Below are positions 23,382 to 35,165 of a stretch of 64,000 nt of DNA, one piece after another. This stretch comes from Plazaster borealis. Its lineage: Eukaryota; Echinodermata; Asteroidea; Forcipulatida; Labidiasteridae. Made by a program: the position numbers and the translations under genes. The stretch lies in NCBI GenBank assembly GCA_021014325.1, contig JAJGQC010000602.1, positions 406,270-470,269 of the forward strand, read 5' to 3'. The stretch's first letter is position 1, and every line of letters begins with the position of its first letter. The notes below the pieces were generated by a model that worked only from the letters and a program-made list of their open reading frames with translations, was not told the origin of the DNA and did not search any database.

Positions 23382-23780
23382 TTAAAGGGATTGTATACGT
23401 TTGGTAATTGAAACCCACTGTTTGTTTTAATCCTATATATACCATAAAACCAACCTGTTAAAATTTCATTTCAAAAGGTGGTAGCGTTTTTGAGATACAT
23501 GTATTGCTGAAAATCTGGAGCGGCTGTGTCGACGCAGGAAGAAAAATCTGCAATTTGAATACACAATCTGAGAAACGTTCTCAGATTCAAATTTATTTTG
23601 GATAAAAACTATACAAAAAATTCATAGCCACATTACTTTTTTCATAGCCACATTACTTCATTAAAGTGAAATGTTTCTGAAAGTGCTGTATATTATCAGA
23701 AGCTGCTGTAGGTCTTATCAAGTACGTTTTTATTGCCATTAATTTTATGAGTAATTACCAAACGTATACAGTCCCTTTAA
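23382..23780. mobile_element. Family-B MITE (TTAAAGGGATTGTATACG)
   Basis: Ends TTAAAGGGATTGTATACGTT and AACGTATACAGTCCCTTTAA. The interior contains a short direct duplication of TTTTTCATAGCCACATTACT at about 23,637-23,658. Related copies are at 15,638, 61,497 (partial) and 63,439. Confidence 0.9.
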
Positions 23781-24357
23781 TCATCACATTGATTCATGAT
23801 TGTATAATACATACACTTATTAATTGTCTTTCCATTATTATTGATGTATGCTGGCAGAGGACTTCAGGAAAAGTATGCCTGGCAGAAACTCCTCAGCAAT
23901 TAATTTCAATTAGCAACGCTTTGAAAAAGTTCAGCTGCAGAGTTTGATAAACCCAAACATGTATTAGTCTTTGTAGGAAAGTTACACTCTCCAAGAGAAT
24001 GAATTAAGACACATATGACTAAGTTAGAGTAACTCCAGCAACACATATTTATATTACAGTTTAGCATTAGTATACAAAATGTGGTCATTGCAATGCATTG
24101 GTTGCTTTCTGCTGCAAGATGATTGTTGTACTAAGCTTTGCCAGCAGAATGGCATATTATAAGAAGCTTTAAACATTCTTCTGCCAGCACCAATCAATAT
24201 GTACTTGTACCTTACATCAACAGTCACAATAACTGGACTGTAAGTAAAGGTCTGTTTACATCATATAAGACGTCATCAAATTTACCTCATCGCTTTTTTT
24301 GCACAATTTATTTGGATGGTAAAATATTTTCAGAGGAAGTGTGTTTGAGTCTAATGC

Positions 24358-24491
24358 ACAATTGTAGGGGGACCTGGCAACAAAATGGTACAACCCCGGC
24401 TAGCACGGCATGGTTTTTTGCACATCCCCGTTTATGTCCCAGCTACTTCGTACAAAGTCCCAGGTCCCCCAGGGCCTGGACTACAATTGAT
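24358..24491. mobile_element. Small inverted-repeat element
   Basis: ACAATTGTAGGGGGACCTGG on the left and CCAGGTCCCCC...CTACAATTG on the right are inverted, enclosing about 80 bp. Non-coding. Confidence 0.55.
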
Positions 24492-24501
24492 ACGTGAATA
24501 A

Positions 24502-24715
24502 GGGCCATGTCCCATGAGGCATTTTACAGGCAACCAGTTCCAGGCAATCTAAAATAAGAAAAATATTCCCATCTGAATTTGTGCATAAATATCTTAGCGG
24601 TAGTGAGACCATGTTAACAAAAGTACTATGATATCAAAGTCTTTTGTTTCTGTGCAGCACTGCAGTTAACAGTTGCGTCAAAGTTGCCTGTAAAATGGAC
24701 TTGTGTGACAAGGCC
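24502..24715. mobile_element. MITE with ~30-bp inverted ends
   Basis: The left end, GGCCATGTCCCATGAGGCAT then TTTACAGGCAAC, and the right end, GTTGCCTGTAAAATGGACTT then GTGTGACAAGGCC, are inverted over about 32 bases with several mismatches. It is 214 bp and non-coding. Confidence 0.7.
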
Positions 24716-24862
24716 GTGATGATGAGGTCAAGGATTATGTAAACAGGCCTTTTTACAATTCATAAACAACACAACAAACCTACCTTAATATCCTAGTATT
24801 GAATAATTTACAAAGTTGAGGTACAAGAAGCTTGAAGTAGAGAGATGATGAGGTGTTTGAAG

Positions 24863-24967
24863 TCATAATGAAGACTTCCAACCAAGTGTTCTCATCACAG
24901 CCCTGGTGCATCTCTTGAGAGGGCATCTCTTGACAGGAAACTGCTGCTCCTCATCATCTTCATGAAT
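24863..24967 (-). CDS. Probable last coding exon of an unrecognised gene
   Basis: On the minus strand a strong acceptor, TTTCTGTTTACAG, is followed by exactly 35 in-frame codons ending in TGA. The encoded C-terminus starts IHEDDEEQQFPVKRCPLKRC and ends MRTLGWKSSL. The acidic start, basic Cys-containing middle and stop 105 bp after the acceptor look like a genuine terminal exon. I do not recognise the family. Upstream exons would be at higher coordinates; the cassettes at 36-41 kb are on the same strand, but a link is unproven. No canonical AATAAA is seen close downstream. Confidence 0.45.
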   Translation of the reverse strand: MHEDDEEQQFPVKRCPLKRCTRAVMRTLGWKSSL

Positions 24968-25323
24968 CTGTAAACAGAAATCAAAGAATAAAGAATTGTA
25001 TGAGATATAAGAGCCATTGATCAAACTTGACAGTCAAAATTTAACCAATAGTTTTAAATAGATAGGCCTAGTGTGCCTATTATTATTATTATTATTAAAC
25101 TGTAAATATGAGCAACGTTATAAACAATTTCCTGTCCCATTCATAATCAGCTGAATTAACTCATTGTCTCTGTAGTAGAATTTTTATGTAAAGTTTAATC
25201 AATGTCTATAATAATGTAAATGGTTTACTTCTGTGCTTAAGTTTGTTTTATTCAAACTATGCTCTTTGACAGTTGCACTCTTGATTATTAAAATAGATAA
25301 ATAAAACTAAAATGGAATGGAGC

Positions 25324-26883
25324 CAGGGGCGGACCCAGGTTTTTTCCAAACGGGGGGCAGTGGCGTAACTAAGGGGGGCAGGGGGGGGGCCCAATGGATG
25401 TCCGTGCCCCCCGGGTGCCTCCCCCCCATTTGAGATCTTGACTTTTGTGATTGGAAATTTTCAGAGTAAAATGTTACATTTTTTACGCTTTGATGAGATA
25501 ATTTTGATGTTTTTAAAACTATTTTTCCGTTTACATGCAGACAATATTTTTTGTTTACACTCACGCCAGATTATCTTATAAAAAAATAGTAAGTAACAAA
25601 AAAAAGGCGATGAAAAAGGGCCTTGTTCAGTCCCATAACCAGGATTTTTTTAAACTTTTTTTTTGGGGAGGCGAATTTGAAAGAAAATGTACATCGGTGC
25701 GTTAGCGCCGTCCGTCACGTAGCGACTCAGGGGGAGTGGGAGGAGGATTGCCCCCCTCAGAAGTTCGAAATTTTGTAAAAAAGAATGCCCAATTCAAGCG
25801 CTATGATATTGGTTGTTATATCTGAAAACATCTCAATTACAGCTTTGTATCAATATTATTTCTGCATATTTAATGCTCAGACGGCGTATGCCACCCAATG
25901 CGTCCTCTATTTACATCTTTGTATAATATTTTATGTTATAAATGTCGTAAACTAACGATAATAAGTCACAGCTACGATGCAGACTTTTTTAATTTCATTA
26001 TTTTTTTCAGACTTTTTTATTCTTTTTTTTAAATAGTTTTTTTATATTTATTTTTTAATTTTTTAGGGGGCCGTCCGACCCCAGCCCCCCACCCCCCCCG
26101 ATTACGGGCTTGGGCTTGTTTTAAAGAAAAGTGCAAATGGAAACTTGGCCAGAAGTGTCCCCCGAGAAAAAATGGTGCACTCCCTTGTGCGCCCTGAAAT
26201 TTTACCCTAGTTATGCCGCTGATGAGGGGGGGGGGGGCGTGAAAATGTACCAAGCAGCAAATGGTGCATGCAATTTGTGTCGCCTGAGAGCGCCTGGTGA
26301 GCCAACGATATGATAACAAAAAACTGAGAAATAGACAAACTTTAATTCAGATCCATATCAATCTTCTAAATTTACTGGAAATTTTTCTGTAACATGGATG
26401 ATGGGGTCCAGGGGTGAAGCCCCGATGGGGGTCCAGGGGGCGAAGCCCCCGGAAGCTCTGAGCTTTAGGCCTTTAATTTTACTCAAAGAAAATTATAATA
26501 CCACAAATCTCACGTTTGGATCTGGTCGCTGCATTATCTGGTTTCATGCATATTTGCATTATCTGGTTTCATGCATATTCATTAAACACATAGTGGGTAA
26601 GATCGTTTCTCAAATTCAAGCTTACTGTCGTATTATCCCGGACAAATTGGCAAATCAGGTTTCAAATGCTATGTTATTATTGCAAATTTAAACAATAATT
26701 ACAAGTGACATACATGAAATATTCATTTTGGCAGTAAGAAAAAATGTGAGTGGCATAGGATGAAAAAGTAATCTATCCTGCCTCTGGGGGGAAAAACTAC
26801 ACCACACACACTTGTGGCTAATTTTTTTTTTTTTTTTGGCAGTCAAAGGGGGGGGGCATACGACCCCCCTGTATCCGCCCCTG
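25324..26883. mobile_element. hAT-like non-autonomous element, with a nested insertion
   Basis: The left end CAGGGGCGGACCCAGGTTTT and right end CCTGTATCCGCCCCTG form inverted termini of hAT type (CAG...CTG). GGAGC appears at both junctions, so a target duplication of around 8 bp is likely but imperfect. The interior is interrupted by the element at 25,358-26,221. The right part (26,440-26,830) is inverted again at 27,725-28,180. Confidence 0.65.
25358..26221. mobile_element. hAT-like element (CAGTGGCGTAACTA), nested copy
   Basis: Ends CAGTGGCGTAACTA and TAGTTATGCCGCTG, 864 bp. Its flanks ACGGGGGG and ATGAGGGG match at 6 of 8 positions. The interior is homologous, in opposite orientation, to 31,906-32,804. 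No transposase frame. Confidence 0.8.
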
Positions 26884-26937
26884 GGAGCAGGAAATTATTG
26901 AGTTCATTTGTTTCACAACATCAAGTTGGGACTGATT

Positions 26938-27032
26938 CACATGTAGGCTGCAGTAGAAGGGGTAATATCTTGGGGTGGTTCAAGATTGACAGAAAAAAGG
27001 ATGCATGTTTGGGATTGGAGTACAGGCTGGTA
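26938..27032 (+). repeat. Orphan unit of the 82-bp minisatellite
   Basis: GGTTCAAGATTGACAGAAAA and GGGATTGGAGTACAGGCTGG occur once here, 1.6 kb before the main array at 28,643. This shows that the unit existed outside the array. Confidence 0.85.
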
Positions 27033-27134
27033 GCATGGGCGTCATATAGGGGGGGACAGGGGGACATGTCCCCCCCAAGTTTTCAAGGGTGGGGGACACA
27101 ATATCAAATGTCCCCCCATGTTTTTCGCCCATGC
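27033..27134. mobile_element. Small hairpin element (GCATGGGCG...CGCCCATGC)
   Basis: The 102-bp stretch is bounded by inverted GCATGGGCG ends and has an inner inverted ACATGTCCCCCC-type pair. It interrupts the orphan minisatellite unit. Confidence 0.65.
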
Positions 27135-27724
27135 CGTTATTACATTAGTGTAAAAGCCGGACAAGTGGACTAAAACGCATGCTATATCTCCTGCTGCTTT
27201 GAATCTCAGCGTGATTGGAGACGAACATTTTTCAAAGTGCTCAGATCGACCTTAGATTAATTCTGTAATTTGTACGCCGACCCTCCCACTCTTTACACGC
27301 TGAGCGGTCTACCCTCTAACGTAATTTTGCCATTTCCTAGATGTACTTGAACGATGAATATCAGCACAAAGCAATTGGCGTATACACTGCCCTGGACATT
27401 GCAAGCAGTCTACTCCATGATAAATTTTTATATTCAGCCATCTGCTAGGATGATTACACGGCCTACATCGTGTCTCTTACAACAAGACCGGATTGATATT
27501 TTCAGCAAGACGCTTGTTTGTTTTTTTGTTTGTTTTTTTGTTTGTTTGATTGTTTATTTATTTATTATTTTTTTTGTGCTATGTTTTTGTCTGTTTTTTT
27601 GTTGTTTTTGTTCCTTTTATTGCCTTGTGTTGTATTTGTTGTTCTTGTGTTGTTGAGGTCGGGCGTGGCGTCAGCCCCCTAAAAACCTTTTCTATTTTCT
27701 TTTTTAGTACTGCCTGTTTAAAAA

Positions 27725-28433
27725 TTAGCCACAAGTGTGTGTGGTGTTAATTTACCCCCCAGAGGCAGGATTGATTTCTTTGTCATACTATACCATTCAC
27801 ATTTTTCTTTCTGCCAAAATGAATCTTTCATGATATGTCACTTGTAATTGTTTAGATTTGCAACAGTAAAGTAACATTCGAAACCTGATGTGCCAATTTG
27901 TCCGGATAATACGACAGTTAGCTTGAATTTGAAAAAACGATCTTACCCACTAGTGAATATGTGAATATGCATGAAACCAGATAATGCAGCGACCAGATCC
28001 AAACGTGAGATTTGTGGTATTACAATTTTCTTTGAGTAAAATTAGAAGATTGATATGGATCGAAAGTGCTTATAAAAGTGTGTCTATTTCTCTGTTTTAG
28101 GCAAACAGAGGCTTGATTTTTCACCCCTCAAAAGGCCAAAAGCTCAGAGCTTCCGCCAGGGGCTTACATCTGCTCATTATCATTAAATTATGACATTTAT
28201 AGCATAACATAATATACAAAGATGTAAATTGGTTAAAGTGGTCAGATCCTGCATGAGATCACACCACAGAGCATCTAGAATCCTAACTGTTTCGAGCATG
28301 TAGGCGGGCCCTGAACCCATGCCGTTAGGGCTTTGAGTTACGCGTTCTCAGGCGCCACAAATTGCATTCACCCTTAATTTTGCTGCTTGGTCCATTTTCA
28401 CGCCCTGTTTGGAAAATCCTGGATCCGCCACTG
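27725..28433 (-). mobile_element. Inverted relative of the hAT-like element at 25,324
   Basis: The sequence from AAAATTAGCCACAAGTGTGT to GGATCCGCCACTG is the reverse complement of 26,440-26,840 plus outer parts of that element, at clearly reduced identity. With 26,440-26,840 it forms an inverted pair separated by about 880 bp. The right end is clear, the left end is not. Confidence 0.65.
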
Positions 28434-28642
28434 GAGAGTTTATTGTTTTTTGTTCTAAATAGGACACCATCAAAATGAAAATGTGTAAACAAATTTGGCA
28501 TGTCCTCTGCGTGTAGCACGAGTTACCGATGTTCGCCGCTGTCCCATGCATACAAAAGTAAAACAACAAAAAATGTCAAAATACTATGAGGATCTAGCCT
28601 TGAATGTTGGTTGTTTAATACCTGGAGCATATAGTATATATA

Positions 28643-31600
28643 GATGTTTGGGATTGGTGTACAGGCTGATAGTAGAGGGGGTTACATCTTGGGGGCAGTT
28701 CAAGATTGACAGAAAAGTGGGGTGCTTGTTTGGGATCGGAGTACAGGCTGGAAGTAGAGGGGGTAACATCTTGGGGGCGGTTCAAGATTGACAGAAAAGT
28801 GGGGTGCTTGTTTTGGATCGGAGTACAGGCTGGTAGTAGAGGGGGTAACATCTTGGGGGCGGTTCAAGATTGACAGAAAAGTGGGGTGCTTGTTTGGGAT
28901 CGGAGTACAGGCTGGTAGTAGAGGGGATAACATCTTGGGGGCGGTTCAAGATTGACAGAAAAGTGGGGTGCTTGTTTGGGATCAGAGTACAGGCTGGTAG
29001 TAGAGGGGGTAACATCTTTGGGGCAGTTCAAGATTGACAGAAAAGTGGTGTGCCTGTTTGGGATTGGAGTACAGGCTGGTAGTAGAGGGGGTTACATCTT
29101 GGGGGCAGTTCAAGATTGACAGAAAAGTGGGGTGCTTGTTTGGGATCGGAGTACAGGCTGGTAGTAGAGGGGGTAACATCTTGGGGGCGGTTCAAGATTG
29201 ACAGAAAAGTGGGGTGCTTGTTTGGGATCAGAGTACAGGCTGGTAGTAGAGGGGGTAACATCTTGGGGGCAGTTCAAGTTTGACAGAAAAGTGGTGTGCC
29301 TGTTTTGGATCGGAGTACAGGCTGGTAGTAGAGGGGGTAACATCTTGGAAGCGGTTCAAGATTGACAGAAAAGTGGGGTGCTTGTTTGGGATCAGAGTAC
29401 AGGCTGGTAGTAGAGGGGGTAACATCTTGGGGGCTGTTCAAGATTGACAGAAAAGTGGGGTGCTTGTTTGGGATTGGAGTACAGGCTGGTAGTAGAGGGG
29501 GTAAAATCTTGGGGGCGGTTCAAGTTTGACAGAAAAGTGGTGTGCCTGTTTGGGATTGGAGTACAGGCTGGTAGTAGAGGGGGTTACATCTTTGGGGCGG
29601 TTCAAGATTGACAGAAAAGTGGTGTGCCTGTTTGGGATTGGAGTACAGGCTGGTAATAGAGGGGGTTACATCTTGGGGCGGTTCAAGTTTGACAGAAAAG
29701 TGGGGTGCTTGTTTGGGATCAGAGTACAGGCTGGTAGTAGAGGGGGTAACATCTTGGGGGCTGTTCAAGATTGACAGAAAAGTGGGGTGCTTGTTTGGGA
29801 TTGGAGTACCGGCTGGTAGTAGAGGGGGTAAAATCTTGGGGGCGGTTCAAGTTTGACAGAAAAGTGGTGTGCCTGTTTGGGATTGGAGTACAGGCTGGTA
29901 GTAGAGGGGGTTACATCAAGTGGGCGGTTCAAGATTGACAGAAAAGTGGGGTGCTTGTTTGGGATCAGAGTACAGGCTGGTAGTAGAGGGGTAACATCTT
30001 GGGGGCTGTTCAAGATTGACAGAAAAGTGGGGTGCTTGTTTGGGATTGGAGTACAGGCAGGTAGAAGACGGGTAAAAAAATAGGGCGCGGTTCAAGTTTG
30101 ACAGAAAAGTGGTGTGCCTGTTTGGGATTGGAGTACAGGCTGGTAGTAGAGGGGGTTACATCTTTGGGGCGGTTCAAGATTGACAGAAAAGTGGTGTGCT
30201 TGTTTGGGATCAGAGTACAGGCTGGTAGTAGAGGGGGTTACATCTTGGGGGCGGTTCAAGTTTGACAGAAAAGTGGTGTGCCTGTTTGGGATTGGAGTAC
30301 AGGCTGGTAGTAGAGGGGATTACATCTTTGGGGCGGTTCAAGATTGACAGAAAAGTGGTGTGCCTGTTTGGGATTGGAGTACAGGCTGGTAGTAGAGGGG
30401 GTTACATCTTTGGGGCGGTTCAAGATTGACAGAAAAGTGGTGTGCCTGTTTGGGATTGGAGTACAGGCTGGTAGTAGAGGGGGTTACATCTTTGGGGCGG
30501 TTCAAGATTGACAGAAAAGTGGGGTGCTTGTTTGGGATCAGAGTACAGGCTGGTAGTAGAGGGGGTAAACATCTTGGGGCGGTTCAAGATTGACAGAAAA
30601 GTGGGGTGCTTGTTTGGGATCAGAGTACAGGCTGGTAGTAGAGGGGTTACATCTTGGGGGCAGTTCAAGTTTGACAGAAAAGTGGTGTGCCTGTTTTGGA
30701 TCGGAGTACAGGCTGGTGGTAGAGGGGGTAACATCTTGGGGGCGGTTCAAGATTGACAGAAAAGTGAGGTGCTTGTTTGGGATCAGAGTACAGGCTGGTA
30801 GTAGAGGGGGTAACATCTTTGGGGCGGTTCAAGATTGACAGAAAAGTGGTGTGCCTGTTTGGGATTGGAGTACAGGCTGGTAGTAGAGGGGGTAACATCT
30901 TGGAGGCGGTTCAAGATTGACAGAAAAGTGGGGTGCTTGTTTGGGATCGGAGTACAAGCTGGTAGTAGAGGGGGTAACTTCTTGGGGCGGTTAAATATTG
31001 ACATAAACGTGGGGTCCTTTTTTGGGACCCGCGTACCGGCTGTTCGTCGAGGGGTAACATCTTGGGGGCAGTTCAAGTTTGACAGAAAAGTGGTGTGCCT
31101 GTTTGGGATTGGAGTACAGGCTGGTAGTAGAGGGGGTTACATCTTGGGGGTGGTTCAAGATTGACAGAAAAGTGGGGTGCTTGTTTGGGATCAGAGTACA
31201 GGCTGGTAGTAGAGGGGGTAACATCTTGGGGGCTGTTCAAGATTGACAGAAAAGTGGGGTGCTTGTTTGGGATTGGAGTACAGGCTGGTAGTAGAGGGGG
31301 TAAAATCTTTGGGGCGGTTCAAGATTGACAGAAAAGTGGTGTGCTTGTTTGGGATCAGAGTACAGGCTGTTGGTAGAGGGTAACATCTTGGGGCGGTTCA
31401 AGATTGACAGAAAAGTGGTGTGCCTGTTTGGGATTGGAGTACAGGCTGGTAGTAGAGGGGGTTACATCTTTGGGGCGGTTCAAGTTTGACAGAAAAGTGG
31501 GGTGCTTGTTTGGGATCGGAGTACAGGCTGGTAGTAGAGGGGGTTACATCTTGGGGGCGGTTCAAGTTTGACAGAAAAGTGGTGTGCCTGTTTGGGATTG

Positions 31601-31905
31601 GAGTACAGGCTGGTAATAGAGGGGTTACATCTTGGGGCGGTTCAAGTTTGACACAAAAAGTGGGGTACATGTTTGGGATTGGAGTACATGCTTGTAGTAG
31701 AGGGGTTACATCCTGGGGTGGTTCAAGATTGACAGAAAAGTGGGGTGCTTGTTTGGGATCGGAGTACAGGCTGGTAGTAGAGGGGGTTACATCTTGGGGG
31801 CGGTTCAAGATTGACAGAAAAGTGGGGTGCTTGTTTGTGACCGGAGTCCAGGCTGGTAGGTAGAGGGGGTAACATCTTTGGGGCGGTTTAAGATTGACAG
31901 AAAAG
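28643..31905 (+). repeat. 82-bp minisatellite array, about 40 units
   Basis: The unit contains TTCAAGATTGACAGAAAAGT, GGGGTGCTTGTTTGGGATC, GAGTACAGGCTGGTAGTAGA and GGGGGTAACATCTTGGGGG. The period is mostly 82 bp, with unit subtypes (GGTGTGCCTG/GATTGG versus GGGGTGCTTG/GATCGG) arranged in mixed order. Because 82 = 3x27+1 each unit shifts the frame, so the many 77-82-residue frames on both strands are artefacts. The array resumes at 32,805 after an inserted element. Confidence 0.97.
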
Positions 31906-32804
31906 CAGCGGCGTAACTAGGGTAAAATTTTAGGGGGGGCACAAGGGGGTGCTCCATATTTTCAAGGGGGGCACTCCTGGCCAAGTTTCCCTTTGCACTT
32001 TTCTTTAAAACAAGTCCATGCCCGTAAAAAATAAAAATAAAAATAAAATAAGCTTTAAGAAATAAAGAATGAAAAAGTCTAAAAAAAAAAAACTAATTGA
32101 AAAAGTCTGCAGTGTAACTGTGCAACTTATAAATAACACACTAAGCAAAAAGTTTGTTCAGTCTGCTCATTATCATTAAATTATGACATTTATAGCATAA
32201 CATAATATACAAAGATGTAAATAGAGGACACAATGGGTGGTATACGCCGTCTGAGCATTAAAATTTAATGCAGAAATAATATTGATACAAAGCTGTAATT
32301 GAGTTGTTTTCAGATATAATAACCAATATCATATCGCAAAATGCTGCACCAAATGGCTTGAAATGTGCATTCTTTTACACAATTTCGAACTTCTGAGAGG
32401 AGGGCACATCCTCCTCCCACTCCCTTCTGCGTCGCAAACAAGACAGGCGGCGCTAACGCGCCGATGTACATTTTCTTTCATATTCCCCCAAACAAAAAAT
32501 AAATAAAAATTCCGGGTTACGGGACTGAACAAGCCCCTTTTTGTTGCCTTTTTTATGTGACTTACTATTTTATTATAAGATAATCTGGCGTGAGTGTAAC
32601 AAAATTATATTTTCTGCATGTAAATGGAAAAATAGTTAGTTTTAAAAACATTGAAAAATTAACTCATCAAAGCGTATAAAATGTAACATTTTGCTCTGGA
32701 AATTTCCAATCACAAAAGTCCAGATTTCAAATGGGGGTGCACCCGGGGGGGCACGGACATCAGTTGGGGGGGGGGGCACGTGCCCCCCCTTAGTTACGCC
32801 ACTG
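31906..32804. mobile_element. hAT-like non-autonomous element inserted in the minisatellite
   Basis: Ends CAGCGGCGTAACTA and TAGTTACGCCACTG. It is flanked by a perfect 8-bp duplication CAGAAAAG (31,898-31,905 and 32,805-32,812), a sequence that is part of the minisatellite unit. Length 899 bp. 8-bp duplications and CAG-type termini are known features of hAT transposons. No transposase inside. Homologous and inverted to 25,358-26,221. Confidence 0.93.
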
Positions 32805-33065
32805 CAGAAAAGTGGGGTGCTTGTTTTGGATTAGAGTACAGGCTGATAGTAGAGGGGGTTACATCTTGGGGGCGGTTCAAGTTTGACAGAAAAAGTGGGG
32901 TGTATTTTGGGATTGGAGTACAGGGTGGTAGTAGAGGTGGTAACATCTTGGGGGCTGTTCAAGTTCGACAGAAAAGTGGGCGCATGTTTTCCATTGAAGT
33001 ACAGGCTGGTGGTAGAAGGATCTTGGGGGCGGTTCAAGAAATGACAGAAAAGTGGGGCGTGTTTT
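32805..33065 (+). repeat. Distal, degenerate end of the 82-bp minisatellite
   Basis: About three units continue after the hAT-like insertion and progressively diverge, ending near TTTGAATTTAGACAAG at 33,062-33,077. Confidence 0.9.
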
Positions 33066-34516
33066 GAATTTAGACAAGTTGGTACATGTAGTAGAAGGGA
33101 GGAGTATACATGTTGGGGACAGTGAGGGCAGGGTGGCTAGGGAAAGAGCATGGATTCAGCACGGTCCACACACTGAAGCAAAAAAAGATGTAACTCACCA
33201 GTATTTGCAGAATTTCAAGACGTGGAGTGTACAGGACTTCTTGCGTGGTGATGGTTGGTGATGGCTAAAACCGTGTTTATTGAGTATGTCACCAATAATG
33301 ATGTACACAAACCAAAGTTACTTCAAGGATTCCTAGAGAGGGGAAGAAATACAACAACAATTTTAGTGAAAAAGTGGTTGTTTGTTTTGGGATCTTACTA
33401 TTTATTATTTATTTCTTGTTTCAACTGGGTGGCCCATTCAGTGGTAACCACTGGTCTCCCATGGGTCCCAGCAAGCACAGAGACACGATACAAATTAAAC
33501 ACTTAAACATTAAGAAAGGACACAAACTTTTTACAATGTTAAAAATAAAAATGCCTAGTAAATTATAACCATAAGATCTAATCTTATCTTATTTACATGA
33601 GCATTTTTAAAACTTAGACTTCTACAACTTTTCCTTCCTCCGTGATTAAACTGAGACACAATAGCCCATTGAAGGTAGGAGCTGCTAAACTCTTGCCCAT
33701 ATTTTCACTTCCTAATACTGTCTTCAGATTCACGTAACTTACTCTGTTCTTATTATTGATATACCTTTGCATATGACATCAAGCTCAAAACAAACAGCGT
33801 CTCATTGAGCCATGGAGGTAAAAACCCAAAACACTTTAATCTTTGTCATTAGCAAGAGTTGTGCGTGGTGCGACACAAAGGTGCACACTTTTAATGTTTG
33901 ATGTCAGGCAAAGGGGTCTTCATAGTTAAAATAGGAAAGTGACTGTGATAGTACTAGTAGAACTGTGTTACTGTACTGAGTGTTAGTGTGAGTGTCAATT
34001 GCAATCACTCACTCTCAGTCATAACGTCAACAATATCGACAATTATTGTCAATCAGTTTTTAAACTGTAATTTTATGTGATCATCAGTTTACAATTAATT
34101 GCTTGGTAGCTTCACGATGCTAAGTTGCTATGAATCGTGATCCTCCTGGTCCCTGGGCCTGGGGCTAAACTATTGTACTAGTATTAATGACTTTATCACT
34201 CAGTATCATATCACGATGCGAGTTGCGAGTGCGACTGTAGTAGTTCGTCCGTGATTTCCGCACACATACGATTACGAAAGTAGCACCGGTGAACTGAAAG
34301 TATTACTAACAAAAAAGGTGCTAAAACTGTGCCCCAAGGCATCTAGATACACATCAATAATCTACAAGCTTCTTCCAGATGAACTAATCAACAAACTAAA
34401 CAAACAAATCTTTACTTACCGATATTTTTCGATGAAAACATTATGATTTGAAACCATTGTGAGCAGACGACATTTTTAGGAAGATTGTGCAGTGCACATG
34501 CGCAACTTCTAGGAAC
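33066..34516. other. No supportable gene
   Basis: Unique AT-rich sequence with short frames only. No splice-bounded exon or inverted-end element was recognised. Confidence 0.4.
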
Positions 34517-34672
34517 ACAGCGCCCTCTTTTGGTAGAAAAAAATAATTAAACAAATTTGAAGACAGCGCCCTCTCGTGTGAAAAACAATAATTACACAAA
34601 TTTGAAGACAGCGCCCTCTTGGTCGGAAAAAATACGCACACAAATTGAAGACAGCGCCCTCTAGGTAGAATA
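34517..34672. repeat. ~52-bp tandem repeat, about 3.5 units
   Basis: ACAGCGCCCTCT recurs at 34,517, 34,564, 34,610 and 34,651, separated by A-rich AATTTGAAG-containing linkers. Confidence 0.9.
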
Positions 34673-34939
34673 AATAATTTGAGGTTTTGGGAGATAATTA
34701 TCCCTTAATTACACCTCAGTCCCCTTGAAAAATGTACCCATCTCTGTATGTTGTGTCTTTATGCGACACCTACCCTACCCCAACGCATGTCCCCCATCTC
34801 CCCCAAAGAAATTTATGGCCCGTCTTATCCCTGTGGAACCCACCCCCACCCTGTAGAAACCAACCTAGGGGGTAAGTTTCTACAGGGTGGGGGGGGGGTT
34901 CCACCGGGATAAGATCATGGACCCTCAGGTCACCTTGTT

Positions 34940-35165
34940 TTCCAACAATGCAATTGGGTGTGTATTACGCACGCTTAGCAAAGTATTTTGCGCATTGAAA
35001 CTTTCGTAAAAATAATACACACCCAATTCATGTTGCATCGTCGGCAAATATGGCCACCATGTTTTTAAACAATGCAATTGGGTATTACGCGCTTTTAGCA
35101 AAGTATTTTGCGCACTGAAACTTGCGTAAAACCTATACACACCCAATTTGTTGCATTGTGGGAAA
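34940..35165. repeat. Two tandem inverted-end units
   Basis: Two units, each with ACAATGCAATTGGGT at the left, AGCAAAGTATTTTGCGCA in the middle and ACACACCCAATT near the right, lie about 125 bp apart. Each can fold as a hairpin, so this looks like a duplicated MITE. Confidence 0.8.

Noticed and set aside
28600..31863. Many 77-136-residue frames on both strands
   Set aside because: They are translations of the 82-bp minisatellite in rotating frames and end whenever the frame shift meets a stop.
28643..31905. CRISPR-like array
   Set aside because: The 82-bp units are contiguous tandem copies without unique spacers, and the DNA is eukaryotic.
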